Source of the DNA: JAHEEL01 sp963700375
GTDB lineage: Bacteria > Actinomycetota > Acidimicrobiia > Spongiisociales > UBA5794
Length of the DNA stretch: 64,000 nucleotides
Reading direction: 5' to 3'
Assembly (NCBI GenBank): GCA_963700375.1
Contig: CAVOXF010000003.1
Coordinates: 186,001 to 250,000 of the forward strand
Position numbers and translations under genes: made by a program. Positions 27,603-36,646 of this stretch are shown here, in pieces; the stretch's first letter is position 1; every line of letters starts with the position of its first letter. Under the pieces are notes generated by a model that saw only the letters and a program-made list of their open reading frames with translations, was not told the origin of the DNA and searched no databases.

Positions 27603-29026
27603 CGGTCCACATCCCCCAGCACGGGATCGAGCGACGCGAGGGTCGCGATCACGTCGGCGACGATGAGGTCGGTCAGCATGACCGGCAATGCCTGCACGGT
27701 CGCGAAGGACGGAGTCCGCACGTGAAGGCGCCACGGCTTCGCTGTGCCGTTTGAAACCAAATACATGCCGAGTTCGCCGCGTGGCGACTCAACGGCCTGG
27801 TATGCCTCACCGACCGGCACCTTGAAGCCTTCGGTGAAGAGCTTGAAATGGTGGATCAGCGCTTCCATTGACTCGTCAATGCGCTTGCGGGGCGGTGGGG
27901 TGACCTTGCGATCGTCCGTTCGATAGTCGCCGGCCGGCATCGTCTCGAGGACCTGTTCGACGATGCGGATGGACTGACGGATCTCCTCCGTTCGCACGAG
28001 GTAGCGGTCGAAGACGTCGCCATGCTTGCCGAGAGGCACGTCGAACTCGTACTGCTCGATGCCGCTGTAGGGGAACGCCTTGCGGATGTCGAAGTTCACA
28101 CCGGCGGCACGGGCGATCGGCCCGGTCGCACCGTACTGCTGAGCCTCGGCCGGTGTGATGACGCCGACGCCCTGGGTCCGATCGAGGAAGATCGGGTTGC
28201 CGTTGAGCAGATCCTGGTAGTCATCGAGGCCGGCCCGGACAACATCGAAGATGCCCTCGACGTCTTCTTCCCATCCCGGAGGGAGGTCGGCGGCCACACC
28301 ACCCGGGCGGATGTAGTTGTGGTTCATCCGAAGCCCGGTGGTCTTCTCGAAGAAGTCGAGCACCGACTCGCGCTCGCGGAAACCGTAGATCATCATCGAG
28401 AGCGCCCCGATGTCCATGCCGAACGTCGCGAGCCAGATGAGGTGGCTCGAGATGCGATTGAGTTCGGTCATCAGGACTCGAATCGCTTGGGCTCTCGGCG
28501 GAATGTCGACATCGAGGAGTTGCTCGACGACGAGGGAGTAGCACAGCTCGTTGTTGAGCGGCGACAGGTAGTCCATCCGCGTCACGTTCGTGCCGCCGGC
28601 CATGTATGGCAGCGTCTCGGCGGTCTTCTCCATCCCCGTATGGAGGTACCCGATGATGGGCTTCACCCGCCGGATCGTCTCACCCTCGAGCTCCATGTGC
28701 AGCCGCAGAACGCCGTGCGTCGCGGGGTGCTGCGGCCCCATGTTGATGATCTGACGCTCATCATCGATGATCGTCTCTTCATCGAGGTAGTCATCGTCGA
28801 CAACGACGCCTCGCTGCACCTGCAGTGCCGGGTCGATGTCGCGGGGGAGCATCTCCTGCGCCCCCTCGTCGGTGGCGTGAGCGAGCCACTCGGGCTCCTC
28901 GGTTCCGGCAACCCAGATCTCATGCTCTCGAAGGCGTTCGGCTGCAGCCGACTCGCCGACGGCCTCGGCCGGCGCATCGAGGCGTGGAGCCGCGCCTTCT
29001 TCTTCGGTGTGAGGCGTATCGGTCAT
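27599..29026 (-). CDS. nuoD: NADH-quinone oxidoreductase subunit D, cluster 2
   Basis: Quinone-pocket subunit of 475 residues. Core motifs are MGPQHPATHGVLRLHME, IGYLHTGMEKTAE, RMDYLSPLNNELCYS, MNHNYIRPGGVAADLP and the C-terminal VLGDVDR. The first roughly 90 residues are a strongly acidic, alanine-rich extension (HTEEEGAAPRLDAPAEAV onward) that is absent from the cluster 1 copy. The ATG at 29026 overlaps the nuoC stop (ATGA). Confidence 0.96.
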   Translation of the reverse strand: MTDTPHTEEEGAAPRLDAPAEAVGESAAAERLREHEIWVAGTEEPEWLAHATDEGAQEMLPRDIDPALQVQRGVVVDDDYLDEETIIDDERQIINMGPQHPATHGVLRLHMELEGETIRRVKPIIGYLHTGMEKTAETLPYMAGGTNVTRMDYLSPLNNELCYSLVVEQLLDVDIPPRAQAIRVLMTELNRISSHLIWLATFGMDIGALSMMIYGFRERESVLDFFEKTTGLRMNHNYIRPGGVAADLPPGWEEDVEGIFDVVRAGLDDYQDLLNGNPIFLDRTQGVGVITPAEAQQYGATGPIARAAGVNFDIRKAFPYSGIEQYEFDVPLGKHGDVFDRYLVRTEEIRQSIRIVEQVLETMPAGDYRTDDRKVTPPPRKRIDESMEALIHHFKLFTEGFKVPVGEAYQAVESPRGELGMYLVSNGTAKPWRLHVRTPSFATVQALPVMLTDLIVADVIATLASLDPVLGDVDR

Positions 29027-29596
29027 GACGACTTGTGTGATCCTTTGAACTGAACCGGCACCGCGCCGACGTTGTAGTTCTTGCGCAGCGGATGCCCGAC
29101 CCACTCATCGGGGAGCAGAATCCTGGTGAGGTCGGTGTGTCCTTCGAACACAATGCCGAACAGGTCCCAGGTCTCGCGCTCGTAGAAGTTGGCACCGACG
29201 TAGATCGATGTGATCGACGGGATCGTCGGGTCGTCCCCGGCGAGGCCGACCTTGATGATGAGCCGCTGGGTGTGCTCCATCGAGAGCAGGTTGATGACGA
29301 CGTCGTAGCGCGGTTCACGATTGAGGTGGTCGACGCCGCACAGGTCGACGAAGGTCTCGAATCCGGCGTCCTTCACGGCTTGCACGAACGCGACCAGGTC
29401 ATCACGAGGAACTGTCACGGTGTCCTGGCGAGGGCCGCTTCGCGGCCGGAACGATGTGAACTCGGACGTCGGAAAGGCCTCGGCGAGTGATGCGAGGATC
29501 GGATCGTCCGGTAGGTCGCGGCACGGGGACTTCGGCGACCGCGGCGTCCGCCTCCTCCGCTTGCGGCTCGTCCCGGGGTGTCGTGTCGCCGCTCAT
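29023..29596 (-). pseudogene. nuoC: NADH-quinone oxidoreductase subunit C, cluster 2 (one-base frameshift)
   Basis: The ATG at 29596 overlaps the nuoB stop (TGATG) and starts an acidic N-terminus (MSGDTTPRDEPQAEEADAAV), but the family similarity continues in another frame from DDPILASLAEAFPTSEFTSF through ERETWDLFGIVFEGHTD to LLPDEWVGHPLRKNY. One extra base near 29518-29530, in the C/G-rich stretch before the GAC codon at 29517, explains the shift; removing it gives 190 residues, the same length as NuoC1. The frame that carries the core has no ATG or GTG before residue DTVTVPRDDL. It is either a sequencing indel or a disabled gene in an otherwise intact operon. Confidence 0.85.
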
Positions 29597-30080
29597 CAGA
29601 CGATCCCCGTCGAGCGTCTGATCTCGCCCGACATGACCTTGTCCTGGAGGGTCAGGATCCCATGGATCAGCGACTGCGGCCCGGGTGGGCAGCCCGGCAC
29701 GTAAACGTCGACCGGGACGATCTCGTCGACACCCTGCACGAGGGCATAGTTGTTGAACATGCCGCCGGTCGACGCGCAGGCTCCCATCGAGATCACCCAC
29801 TTCGGCTCGGCCATCTGGTCGTACACCTGACGGAGAACCGGCGCCATCTTCTGCGAGACCCTCCCTGCCACGATCATCAGGTCGGCCTGGCGGGGGACGC
29901 ACGAAAGACCTCCATGCCGAAACGCGAGAGATCATTGTGGGCGGCCCCGGTCGCCATCATCTCGATGGCGCAGCACGCGAGCCCGAACGTCGCCGGCCAC
30001 ATCGATCGGGTGCGGGTCCAGTTGACGCCCTTCTCCATCGTCGTGAGGAGGAAGTTCGGGTTGCTGGTCTCGCCTGCCAC
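29596..30080 (-). pseudogene. nuoB: NADH-quinone oxidoreductase subunit B, cluster 2 (one-base frameshift)
   Basis: The GTG at 30080 overlaps the nuoA stop (TAGTG). The first part holds FGLACCAIEMMATGAAHND with the tandem N2 cysteines, up to FRASP. The second part, in the next frame, holds DLMIVAGRVSQKMAPVLRQ, SMGACASTGGMFNNYALV and VPGCPPGPQSLIHG. The join is a run of five C at about 29894-29898; one more C restores ASPRQADLM exactly as in the intact NuoB1 and gives about 161 residues. A homopolymer error is the simplest explanation. All four N2 cysteines are encoded. Confidence 0.88.
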
Positions 30081-30502
30081 TAGGCGGCCTCCTCGACCGA
30101 AGCCTCCGGCGCGACCACCCTGCGGTAGCGAGCCCTGCTCGAAAGATTCCAGTCGAGCGCTCCGCGCTTCCAGACGTAGCCGAGGGTCTCGATCAGGAGC
30201 ACCATGAACAGACCAATTGCGGCGATCCCGGCCCAGCCGAACTCGTCGATTCGGACCGCCCACGCAAAGAGGAAGATGATCTCGACATCGAAGATCACGA
30301 AGAGCATGGCGACGAGATAGAACTTCACGGGGAATCGTTCAACCGGATCCTGAAGCGGCACAATGCCGCACTCATAGGGGGCCAGCTTCTCGGGCGTCGG
30401 GTTGTTCGGGGCGAGCTTCCACGACAGGAGCAGAGAGACCACCGCGAAACCAAGTCCGAGGAGGAACATCAAAGCGATCGGGAGATACGCGACGAGATCC
30501 AT
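30080..30502 (-). CDS. nuoA: NADH-quinone oxidoreductase subunit A, cluster 2
   Basis: Three-helix junction subunit of 140 residues, with APYECGIVPLQDP and the helix AMLFVIFDVEIIFLFAWA. It is the first gene of the 14-subunit operon that runs leftward to nuoN at 15456. The ATG at 30502 lacks a strong ribosome binding site. The C-terminal 25 residues (SRARYRRVVAPEASVEEAA) form an extra charged tail. Confidence 0.96.
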   Translation of the reverse strand: MDLVAYLPIALMFLLGLGFAVVSLLLSWKLAPNNPTPEKLAPYECGIVPLQDPVERFPVKFYLVAMLFVIFDVEIIFLFAWAVRIDEFGWAGIAAIGLFMVLLIETLGYVWKRGALDWNLSSRARYRRVVAPEASVEEAA

Positions 30503-30774
30503 GTGTGGTCCGAGAGTCTACGGGTCTCACGCGCGTTGCCAAACCAAAGCCGGGTCGCCAGTCGCCGGCCGTCGGTCTTCGCCTCTCCCACGCAGTGGGG
30601 GAGGCGCGTCCGAGCGGCCGCTCGGACGCGGAGGGGGCTGTCTTGCCGGATGGCCGGAGCGGAGTGGAGGGGGCGACCTGGGAGCCTGAACCACGAAGAT
30701 GCGGCCTGTCGGGGTGTCAGACTCGTGGCTCAACGACTGCCACCCGACAGCTCTCGCCCCCCTACCCTCCCCCA
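30503..30774. repeat. Divergent intergenic region with heptanucleotide and palindromic repeats
   Basis: This spacer separates nuoA2 from the rightward DUF3054 gene and must contain the promoter of the complete nuo operon. At 30549-30574 there are degenerate GTCGCCA/GTCGCCG units. At about 30582-30606 the arms CGCCTCTCCC and GGGGGAGGCG pair, and at 30607-30628 CGTCCGAGC pairs with GCTCGGACG. These nested hairpins belong to the dispersed palindromic family seen near 14147 and 42578 or to a close relative. I could not place promoter boxes. Confidence 0.6.
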
Positions 30775-31167
30775 ATGGCCCAATTCGCGAATCGGTCACT
30801 GCTGCAGTGGATCGTGCCGGGGGACGTCATCGTCCTCGTGGTGTTGACCATCATCGGCTTCGCGTCCCACTCGACACTCGACGAAACCTCGCGGCTCATC
30901 GTCACGACGGGGGGGGTGCTCGTGGCGTGGGCCGTGGTCGCACCCTGGTTCGGCGCCTTCCGCACCGAGACGATCACGCGATGGACCGCCGTGTGGCGGG
31001 TTGCGTTGGCGTGGTCCGTCGCGGCCCCAGTCGCGGGATTCCTCAGGGGGGTGATCCTCGACCTCGTGGTCTCGCCGACATTCATCGTCGTGACAATCGC
31101 CGTCAACGGCGCCGCCCTCGTGGTGTGGCGACTCGGGTTCGCCGCCGTGTACCGCCGGCGTACGTGA
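30775..31167 (+). CDS. DUF3054 family membrane protein
   Basis: Small membrane protein of 130 residues with four predicted helices, matching the DUF3054 pattern common in Actinomycetota: VPGDVIVLVVLTIIGFASH early on, RWTAVWRVALAWSVAAPVAG in the middle and a final helix ending in a short basic tail. The ATG at 30775 gives the canonical length, although the frame is open upstream through the repeat region. Function is unknown. The stop abuts the stop of the convergent reductase gene with no spacer. Confidence 0.75.
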   Translation: MAQFANRSLLQWIVPGDVIVLVVLTIIGFASHSTLDETSRLIVTTGGVLVAWAVVAPWFGAFRTETITRWTAVWRVALAWSVAAPVAGFLRGVILDLVVSPTFIVVTIAVNGAALVVWRLGFAAVYRRRT

Positions 31168-32418
31168 TCAGGCTTTGATTCGGCGGACACCCGGCATCTC
31201 GATGGCGCGCTCGATCGCCACATAGACCTTCTCCGTCATCCCCCGTTCCTCGGGTTCGAGGAGATTCGCCATGACTTTCAATGCCCACTCCATGAGCGGG
31301 CGCGATCTCATGCCGACCGTGGTGAGGGTCCTCATGACGGTCGGGTTGCCGATCACCGACGTGAAGATGCGAGCGACGCGGTGATAGCTTGCGTACTCGG
31401 CGTCGAGAACGTCTGCATACCCCGCCAGCGCTCCTTGGTCTCCTGTGGCGAGCGCCTCAGCGATAGTTCCGGCGGCGAGACGTCCGGTCTCGTATGCGTA
31501 GTCGATGCCCTCCCCGTTGAATGGGTTGACAGCACCCGCAGCGTCTCCGACAAGGAGCCAGTTGCTGCCGGACTTCGGCCCGACCGAGAGGGCCATTGGG
31601 AGCTTCCCTCCGATTGGTCGGGCAACCGGTTCGTCGGCGATCTGCCAGTGTTCGGGGAGTTCGGCGAGGTAGGCGTCCAGAATGCGACTGGTGTTGATGT
31701 CCTTCCACCCCTTGAAGGTGGAGACCAGGCCCGCTCCGATGTTGACCGTGCCGTCCCCCATCGGAAACACCCATCCGTATCCAGGCATGGCTCGGCCTTC
31801 GCCGTCGCGAATGTCGAGTTGGCTCTCGATGAACCCGTCCGTCGAATTGGGGCTCTCCCAGTAGCCGCGAACGGCGAGACCGAACGGATAGTCGCGCCGC
31901 CGCTGCGCACCGAGCTGTCGACCGAACCGGGAGAGCGACCCGTCGGCAACAACCACGTAGTCGGGGCAGACCACTTCGGTCTCTTCGCCCTCGCGCCTCA
32001 ACTCGACGGCGGTGAGTTCTCCGTCGTCGACGACGGCAACCGCCTCTACGCCCTGGAGGACCGTCGCGCCTGCCACTTCGGCCAGGCCGGCGACGCGGCC
32101 ATCGAGGTCGGACCGGCGCAGGGTCGCGCCCCAGTTCGGATAGACGGAATGCTCCGGCCACGGCATCTCCAACATGACGCCGCCGGCGTACGACCGGAGG
32201 CCGACCACACGGTGGACGTCGGGACGGTCGAAGTCGAAACCCATGTCGACGAGTTGGCGCACGGCCCTCGGTGTGAGGCCGTCTCCGCAAGCCTTCTCCC
32301 TGGGGTAGCGCTTCTTCTCGACCAAGAGCACATCGATGCCGGCGGTGGCGAGCCAGAAGGCCGCCGAGGCTCCGCCCGGGCCACCACCGACGACGAGCAC
32401 CCGGGGTGAAGATGACAT
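31168..32418 (-). CDS. Geranylgeranyl/menaquinone reductase family flavoprotein (MenJ-like)
   Basis: FAD-dependent reductase of 416 residues. The dinucleotide-binding N-terminus is VLVVGGGPGGASAAFWLA, followed by EKACGDGLTPRAVRQL, the family's GDGL signature, and LLVGDAAGAVNPFNGEGIDY, the second FAD motif. Relatives saturate isoprenoid chains of archaeal lipids, chlorophyll or, in mycobacteria (MenJ), menaquinone. Proximity to two complex I clusters and a quinol-oxidising complex favours menaquinone as substrate; that is inference. I chose the ATG at 32418 (MSSSPRVLV); a longer frame upstream adds nothing recognisable. Confidence 0.85.
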   Translation of the reverse strand: MSSSPRVLVVGGGPGGASAAFWLATAGIDVLLVEKKRYPREKACGDGLTPRAVRQLVDMGFDFDRPDVHRVVGLRSYAGGVMLEMPWPEHSVYPNWGATLRRSDLDGRVAGLAEVAGATVLQGVEAVAVVDDGELTAVELRREGEETEVVCPDYVVVADGSLSRFGRQLGAQRRRDYPFGLAVRGYWESPNSTDGFIESQLDIRDGEGRAMPGYGWVFPMGDGTVNIGAGLVSTFKGWKDINTSRILDAYLAELPEHWQIADEPVARPIGGKLPMALSVGPKSGSNWLLVGDAAGAVNPFNGEGIDYAYETGRLAAGTIAEALATGDQGALAGYADVLDAEYASYHRVARIFTSVIGNPTVMRTLTTVGMRSRPLMEWALKVMANLLEPEERGMTEKVYVAIERAIEMPGVRRIKA

Positions 32419-33435
32419 GCGGGAGAGGCTAGTGGTCTGTGCTGAGGTGGGGTCTGGGTAACTCCGCGGCATCGGGGTCATCCGGCAAGGACGCACAACG
32501 AAGCCGCAGTCGGGAATGTGTCGAGCCGGAAGACGCCGCCGGTGGCGCCGAGGGCCGGACAGACACGGCAGCCACTTCTGCGAAAGACCACGAGTCCGTC
32601 CGTTGGCTTCCGAGCACCGACCGAATCAGGTCAGCCTTCTTCAACCCCAAGGCCGCACTCGGTCTCGGTCGGTTCGACCTCCAGGCCTCCGAACTCCACT
32701 CGTTCGTAGAGCACGACCTGGGCAATCTCGACGTCGGTGAGTTGTCCATCGAAGCCGGGCATGCCACCAGCGACCGGCGTGTCGTTGGCTCCGTAGGTCG
32801 CGTCCGGCCAGTTGGACGACCCGAGGGTCACCCACTCGATCTGAGCTGAACACGACGATGCTGGGAAAGCCGCCAGCACGGCGCCGCCGGCCATTGCCGG
32901 TCCGGCGCCGCCTCCTCCGTCGGTACCGTGGCAGACCGCGCACGACGCTTCATAGACGGTTGCACCGATTGCGAAGTTGCTGACGTCGTCGACGCCGTAC
33001 TCCCCGCCGCCGCACGCGACGGCGACACCGGTTGCCGGGTCGATCGCAAGCTGACCGGCGCTGCCGCAGGTCGGTTGGTTGGGAACCACAACAAGGTAGA
33101 GCACCGCGAGCAGTGGTATCACGACGAGCGCCGCTGCGAGCCAGGCCGGGTAGCGGGTACGCGGCGAATCCGGCTCCTCGGGTTCTGGTTCAGCGAGCGG
33201 TTCAATTTCGGGAGGCGATGGAATCGCGGCTTTCTGAGGCGTACGCGTGTCCGCGGCGGTGGCGTCGGAAAGCTCCTCGGTGTCTTCCGATTGGTCGGTC
33301 GCAGAAACCAACTCTCTGGACTCGGCGGCAGCCGAGGACGGTCCTACGACCGGCGACAGGACCACGCCCTCCTCTTCGGCCCACTCCAACAGCACGTCGT
33401 CGACCGAAGCATCGGTCTGCTTGGAGCGAGCCTTG

Positions 33436-33679
33436 GCGGAACGCTCAACCAGCGACTCCGGCATCTTGCGAGCCGCAGCCACTGCCGACAACAGCGCCGC
33501 ACCCGACAAGGGACCCGAGGCGGCAACTGCACCGTCTTCGGCCGGCGGCTGGCGACTGGCGACTGGCGACTCGGCATCCACGGTCGGCGACTCGGACGCA
33601 TCGGTCGGCGCAGGTCCACCGACATCGAGGCCCTCCTCTTCGGCCCACTCACGCAGCACGTCGTCGACGTCGACACCGG
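33436..33679. repeat. Perfect 244-bp direct repeat, copy 1
   Basis: This segment is identical, base for base, to 33701-33944, giving a period of 265. It encodes one repeat unit of the cytochrome c N-terminus together with three heptanucleotide (GGCGACT) units. Perfect identity indicates a very recent duplication or a collapsed or expanded assembly. Confidence 0.85.
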
Positions 33680-33700
33680 TCGGTCTTGGCGCGAGCGCTT

Positions 33701-33944
33701 GCGGAACGCTCAACCAGCGACTCCGGCATCTTGCGAGCCGCAGCCACTGCCGACAACAGCGCCGCACCCGACAAGGGACCCGAGGCGGCAACTGCACCGT
33801 CTTCGGCCGGCGGCTGGCGACTGGCGACTGGCGACTCGGCATCCACGGTCGGCGACTCGGACGCATCGGTCGGCGCAGGTCCACCGACATCGAGGCCCTC
33901 CTCTTCGGCCCACTCACGCAGCACGTCGTCGACGTCGACACCGG
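33701..33944. repeat. Perfect 244-bp direct repeat, copy 2
   Basis: Second copy of the duplication at 33436-33679. Because the period is 265 rather than 264, the two copies are read in different frames. The extra base lies in the junction 33680-33700. Confidence 0.85.
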
Positions 33945-34523
33945 CGGTCTTGGCGCGGGCGGCTGCGGATCGTTGGACCAGCGACTCCGGCATGCCCCGG
34001 GCTTCGGCAACCGCCGCAAGCAGCGCAGCGCCCGTGAGCGCGCCGGCCGAAGCAGCAGGAGGGTCTTCGACCGGCGACCCGGCCTCTTCGACTGACGAAT
34101 GGTGACCGGTGACCGGTGACGTGGCATCGCCCAGGCCTTCTTCGGCCGCCCATTCTTGGAGGACGTCCTCGACCGATCCTCCGGTGGCGCTGGCGCGGGC
34201 CTTGGCCGAACGCTCGATCAGTGAAGCCGGCATCCTTCGGGCCTCAGCCACGGCAGCGAGTAGCGCGGCCCCGGTGAGAGCGGAGGTCGCGGAGGAAGGA
34301 GCGTCCGCGACTGGCGTTTGGCGGCCTGCGGCCGGCAACTCTCCGACCGGCGACCCTGCCTTCTCGGCTTCATCCTCCGGCATCGCGCCGTTCCCGACCC
34401 ACTGAGCCAGGACCGCTTCGATTGTCGAACCCGAGGCGCTTGCCCGCGCCGCAGCAGAGCGTTTGAAGAGCGAGGCCGGTGCTCCGTACGTTGCTTCGAG
34501 TTGTTCTAGGTTCTCTTCCATCG

Positions 34524-36449
34524 CTACCTCAGTGAGAGCAGGTACTCGGCAAGGGCATCGAGATCGCCCTGGGTCAGATATCGGTACGACGGCATGATCG
34601 ACCACGAACGCTCGGCGCGCGGGTCGTCGAGGTGGGGACCGAGACCGCTTGGATCTTCGATTCGGCTCCCCACATGCATGAGGTCCGGTCCGAGTCTTTC
34701 GGTTCCGATCAGCGCCGGAACTTCGTTCACGTAGTCGCCGGCGACACTCACGGCGCCAAGTCCGACGTCGGGAACGATGGGCCGAACCGATTGTGTATGA
34801 CAGGCGACACAGCCCTCTCGCACGTACACGTCGCGACCGGCGGCCACCGCCGAACCCTCCGGATACGACCGGACCGTCTCCGCAAGGATCGTTCCCGTGG
34901 TGACGCTCGCGTCGAGGGTTGGGACAAGAACCATCACCACCGCGGCCACGGCAAAGGCGGCAACAATGCCGCCCCGCAGAGCCGGGTACGAAATCGTTGC
35001 GCCGCGGCCGGTCAGTTGGAGATCGAATGCCTCATCCTCGACACGAGGTACGGCGGACGAAACCCGCCACGAGGCCGCGAGGATGGCTGCTCCGAAGAGC
35101 AGCTGGGCAAGGCCGAAGATCACGGCACCGGCCGCCCGGAAGCCGAGGAACGGAACGAGCATCTTGCCAATGACCGACCAGCCGTCACCAAACGATGTCG
35201 GCTCCGCGGCGTTGACCCCTGCCGCCCACGTCAGACCGGTGGCAGCTCCGGCGGTCCACATGGCACCAATCGCAACGGCCAGGCCGGTGACCGACAGCAT
35301 GAGGTGCCAGGTGGCCAATCCGCGCCGGTTCGCTCCGGCGCCAGATGCGTAGTAGGAGAAGGCGAAGATCCAGAACGTGAACGCGCCACCGAAGAGCAAC
35401 AGATCGCCGGCAGCGGTCCACTCGGTCAAGCCGACGATCGAACTCGAGGTTCGCAGCGCCTGCACGAGGTTGTGAACGGGGACCAGCACGAACAGAAGCA
35501 TCCCGAAGGAGGCAAACGCGAGCGTGACGCGATCCTCGACGAGCCTCGCACGGCCCCGCATGAGAATCGAGAGGTCCCTCGTGATGAGAGCGACCGGGAC
35601 AAACAACGCGATCGAAAACGCAACGCCGACGCTCTGGAGCCAGCCGGGAATCGGGCCGTAGATGTAGAGGACCGGAGCCGTGGCCGCCCACACGAACGCA
35701 AGCGACCAGAAACCGAGGGCGGAGAGCGGTGTCCCCTCGAACGAGGTCTGTCCCGTGAGCTTCGGCACCAGGTAGTAGAGGAAGGCAATCCCGGCCGCGG
35801 CGAACCAGAAGCCGGCGAGTCCGGCGCGAAGGAACCCGATCTGCATCGCTCCGGCCACACCGGGAAGACCGGGAATGAGCGAGAACGCGATCAGAAGGAC
35901 TGCCCACCATGAAGAACCGAGCAGGTACCACTGGGCTGGAACCAGCTGCCCGGCGTCCTGCGCCACGGTCCGGGTAACCGTCACCGCCGAGAGAATCAAT
36001 CCGACCAGAAACAGCAGTTCAGCGATGAGCGGTGCTGCGAGATAGGGCTGTCCGTCGCCGAGTCCGGCGGCGATTTCGGCTGCCCCCGAGACGACGGAAA
36101 TGACGAGCAGAAGCAGCGAAATCGGGGCCAGGGTCGCTCCCTTGACCGAGCGTCCGGAGATGCGAGGGAGCACGAAGTACACCGCGGCGAGGAAACCGAG
36201 CGCGAGCCAACCGTACAGGAAGAGGTGCGTCGCGACCGCCGACAGCCTCCCGTAGGAGAGGAATGAGATTCGGGCGCCGATGTCCGGAAAGACCAGTTGC
36301 AGAGCGACGACGGCACCGACGACCACGGCCAAGATGAGGAAGACGGTCGCAGACACGAGGTGCCAGCGAACGATGCCTTCGACGCCAGATCGCGCTTCGC
36401 TCTGGGCTGCGTCGTCCGCGTTCACGATTCCGATGTCCTCCGTCGCCAT
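34524..36449 (-). CDS. cbb3-oxidase-like CcoN-CcoO fusion lacking CuB and high-spin heme ligands
   Basis: A 641-residue protein. Residues 30-520 align in layout with CcoN: LSYGRLSAVATHLFLYGW (cf. the heme b histidine helix), then FLYYLVPKLTGQ, FWSLAFVWAATAPVLYIYGP and GWLQSVGVAFSIALFVP. A CcoO-like cytochrome c domain follows, with CVACHTQSVRP (CxxCH at 547-551) and a likely axial methionine in SWSIMPSYRYL. In CcoN the segment YGHNAVGF is replaced here by RAGLAGFWF, the PHHLHY segment by TAPVLYIY, and HVHSGALGW by AAGDLLLFGG. Only four histidines (including H30 and H75) occur before the c domain. It is probably not an oxygen reductase. The start ATG 36449 is inferred from the natural N-terminus MATEDIGIVN. 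Confidence 0.8.
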   Translation of the reverse strand: MATEDIGIVNADDAAQSEARSGVEGIVRWHLVSATVFLILAVVVGAVVALQLVFPDIGARISFLSYGRLSAVATHLFLYGWLALGFLAAVYFVLPRISGRSVKGATLAPISLLLLVISVVSGAAEIAAGLGDGQPYLAAPLIAELLFLVGLILSAVTVTRTVAQDAGQLVPAQWYLLGSSWWAVLLIAFSLIPGLPGVAGAMQIGFLRAGLAGFWFAAAGIAFLYYLVPKLTGQTSFEGTPLSALGFWSLAFVWAATAPVLYIYGPIPGWLQSVGVAFSIALFVPVALITRDLSILMRGRARLVEDRVTLAFASFGMLLFVLVPVHNLVQALRTSSSIVGLTEWTAAGDLLLFGGAFTFWIFAFSYYASGAGANRRGLATWHLMLSVTGLAVAIGAMWTAGAATGLTWAAGVNAAEPTSFGDGWSVIGKMLVPFLGFRAAGAVIFGLAQLLFGAAILAASWRVSSAVPRVEDEAFDLQLTGRGATISYPALRGGIVAAFAVAAVVMVLVPTLDASVTTGTILAETVRSYPEGSAVAAGRDVYVREGCVACHTQSVRPIVPDVGLGAVSVAGDYVNEVPALIGTERLGPDLMHVGSRIEDPSGLGPHLDDPRAERSWSIMPSYRYLTQGDLDALAEYLLSLR

Positions 36450-36646
36450 TGCAGGCCCGTCTCTCCCGTGGGCGGCCGAAAGCCTAGCCGGAGACATCCC
36501 GGTTCACCGGCCTGAATCGGTGGTTCCCCGTCTCCCGGGCCGCGCGTTTCGGACTCCACGATATCGTCGCGGCCGGAGGCCGAACGCTTTTGTATGCGCG
36601 GCGAACTTGTTCGGCATAGAATCGCCGCCGTGTGGAGGAGGAAGCA
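36450..36646. promoter_or_regulatory. Divergent promoter region of the two respiratory operons
   Basis: 197 bases separate the leftward oxidase-like/cytochrome c pair from the rightward bc-type operon, so both promoters should lie here. AT-richer stretches occur around 36550-36570 and 36586-36620. I see no convincing Rex or other operator. Its position suggests shared control of the two halves. Confidence 0.4.

Larger units (their letters stand above)
32631..34521 (-). pseudogene. Membrane-anchored mono-heme cytochrome c with five N-terminal repeat motifs (frameshift in repeat)
   Basis: Starts at ATG 34521, two bases after the stop of the oxidase-like gene. The cytoplasmic N-terminal part has five copies of a motif of about 45 residues: LTGAALLAAVAEAR, then MPxSLxxRSAxARA, then VDDVLxEWAEEEG. 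A membrane anchor (AWLAAALVVIPLLAVLYLVV) follows, then a cytochrome c domain with CAVCHG and a possible axial methionine in GGMPGFDG. One extra T at about 33680, at the edge of a perfect 244-base duplication, shifts the frame between repeats 4 and 5. Corrected, the protein has about 629 residues. If the shift is real, the repeat part and the heme domain are separate, and the latter would have no obvious start. Confidence 0.75.

Noticed and set aside
32429..32767. Small minus-strand frame between the flavoprotein and the cytochrome c
   Set aside because: It overlaps the 3' end of the cytochrome c gene in another frame, and no ribosome binding site or motif supports it.
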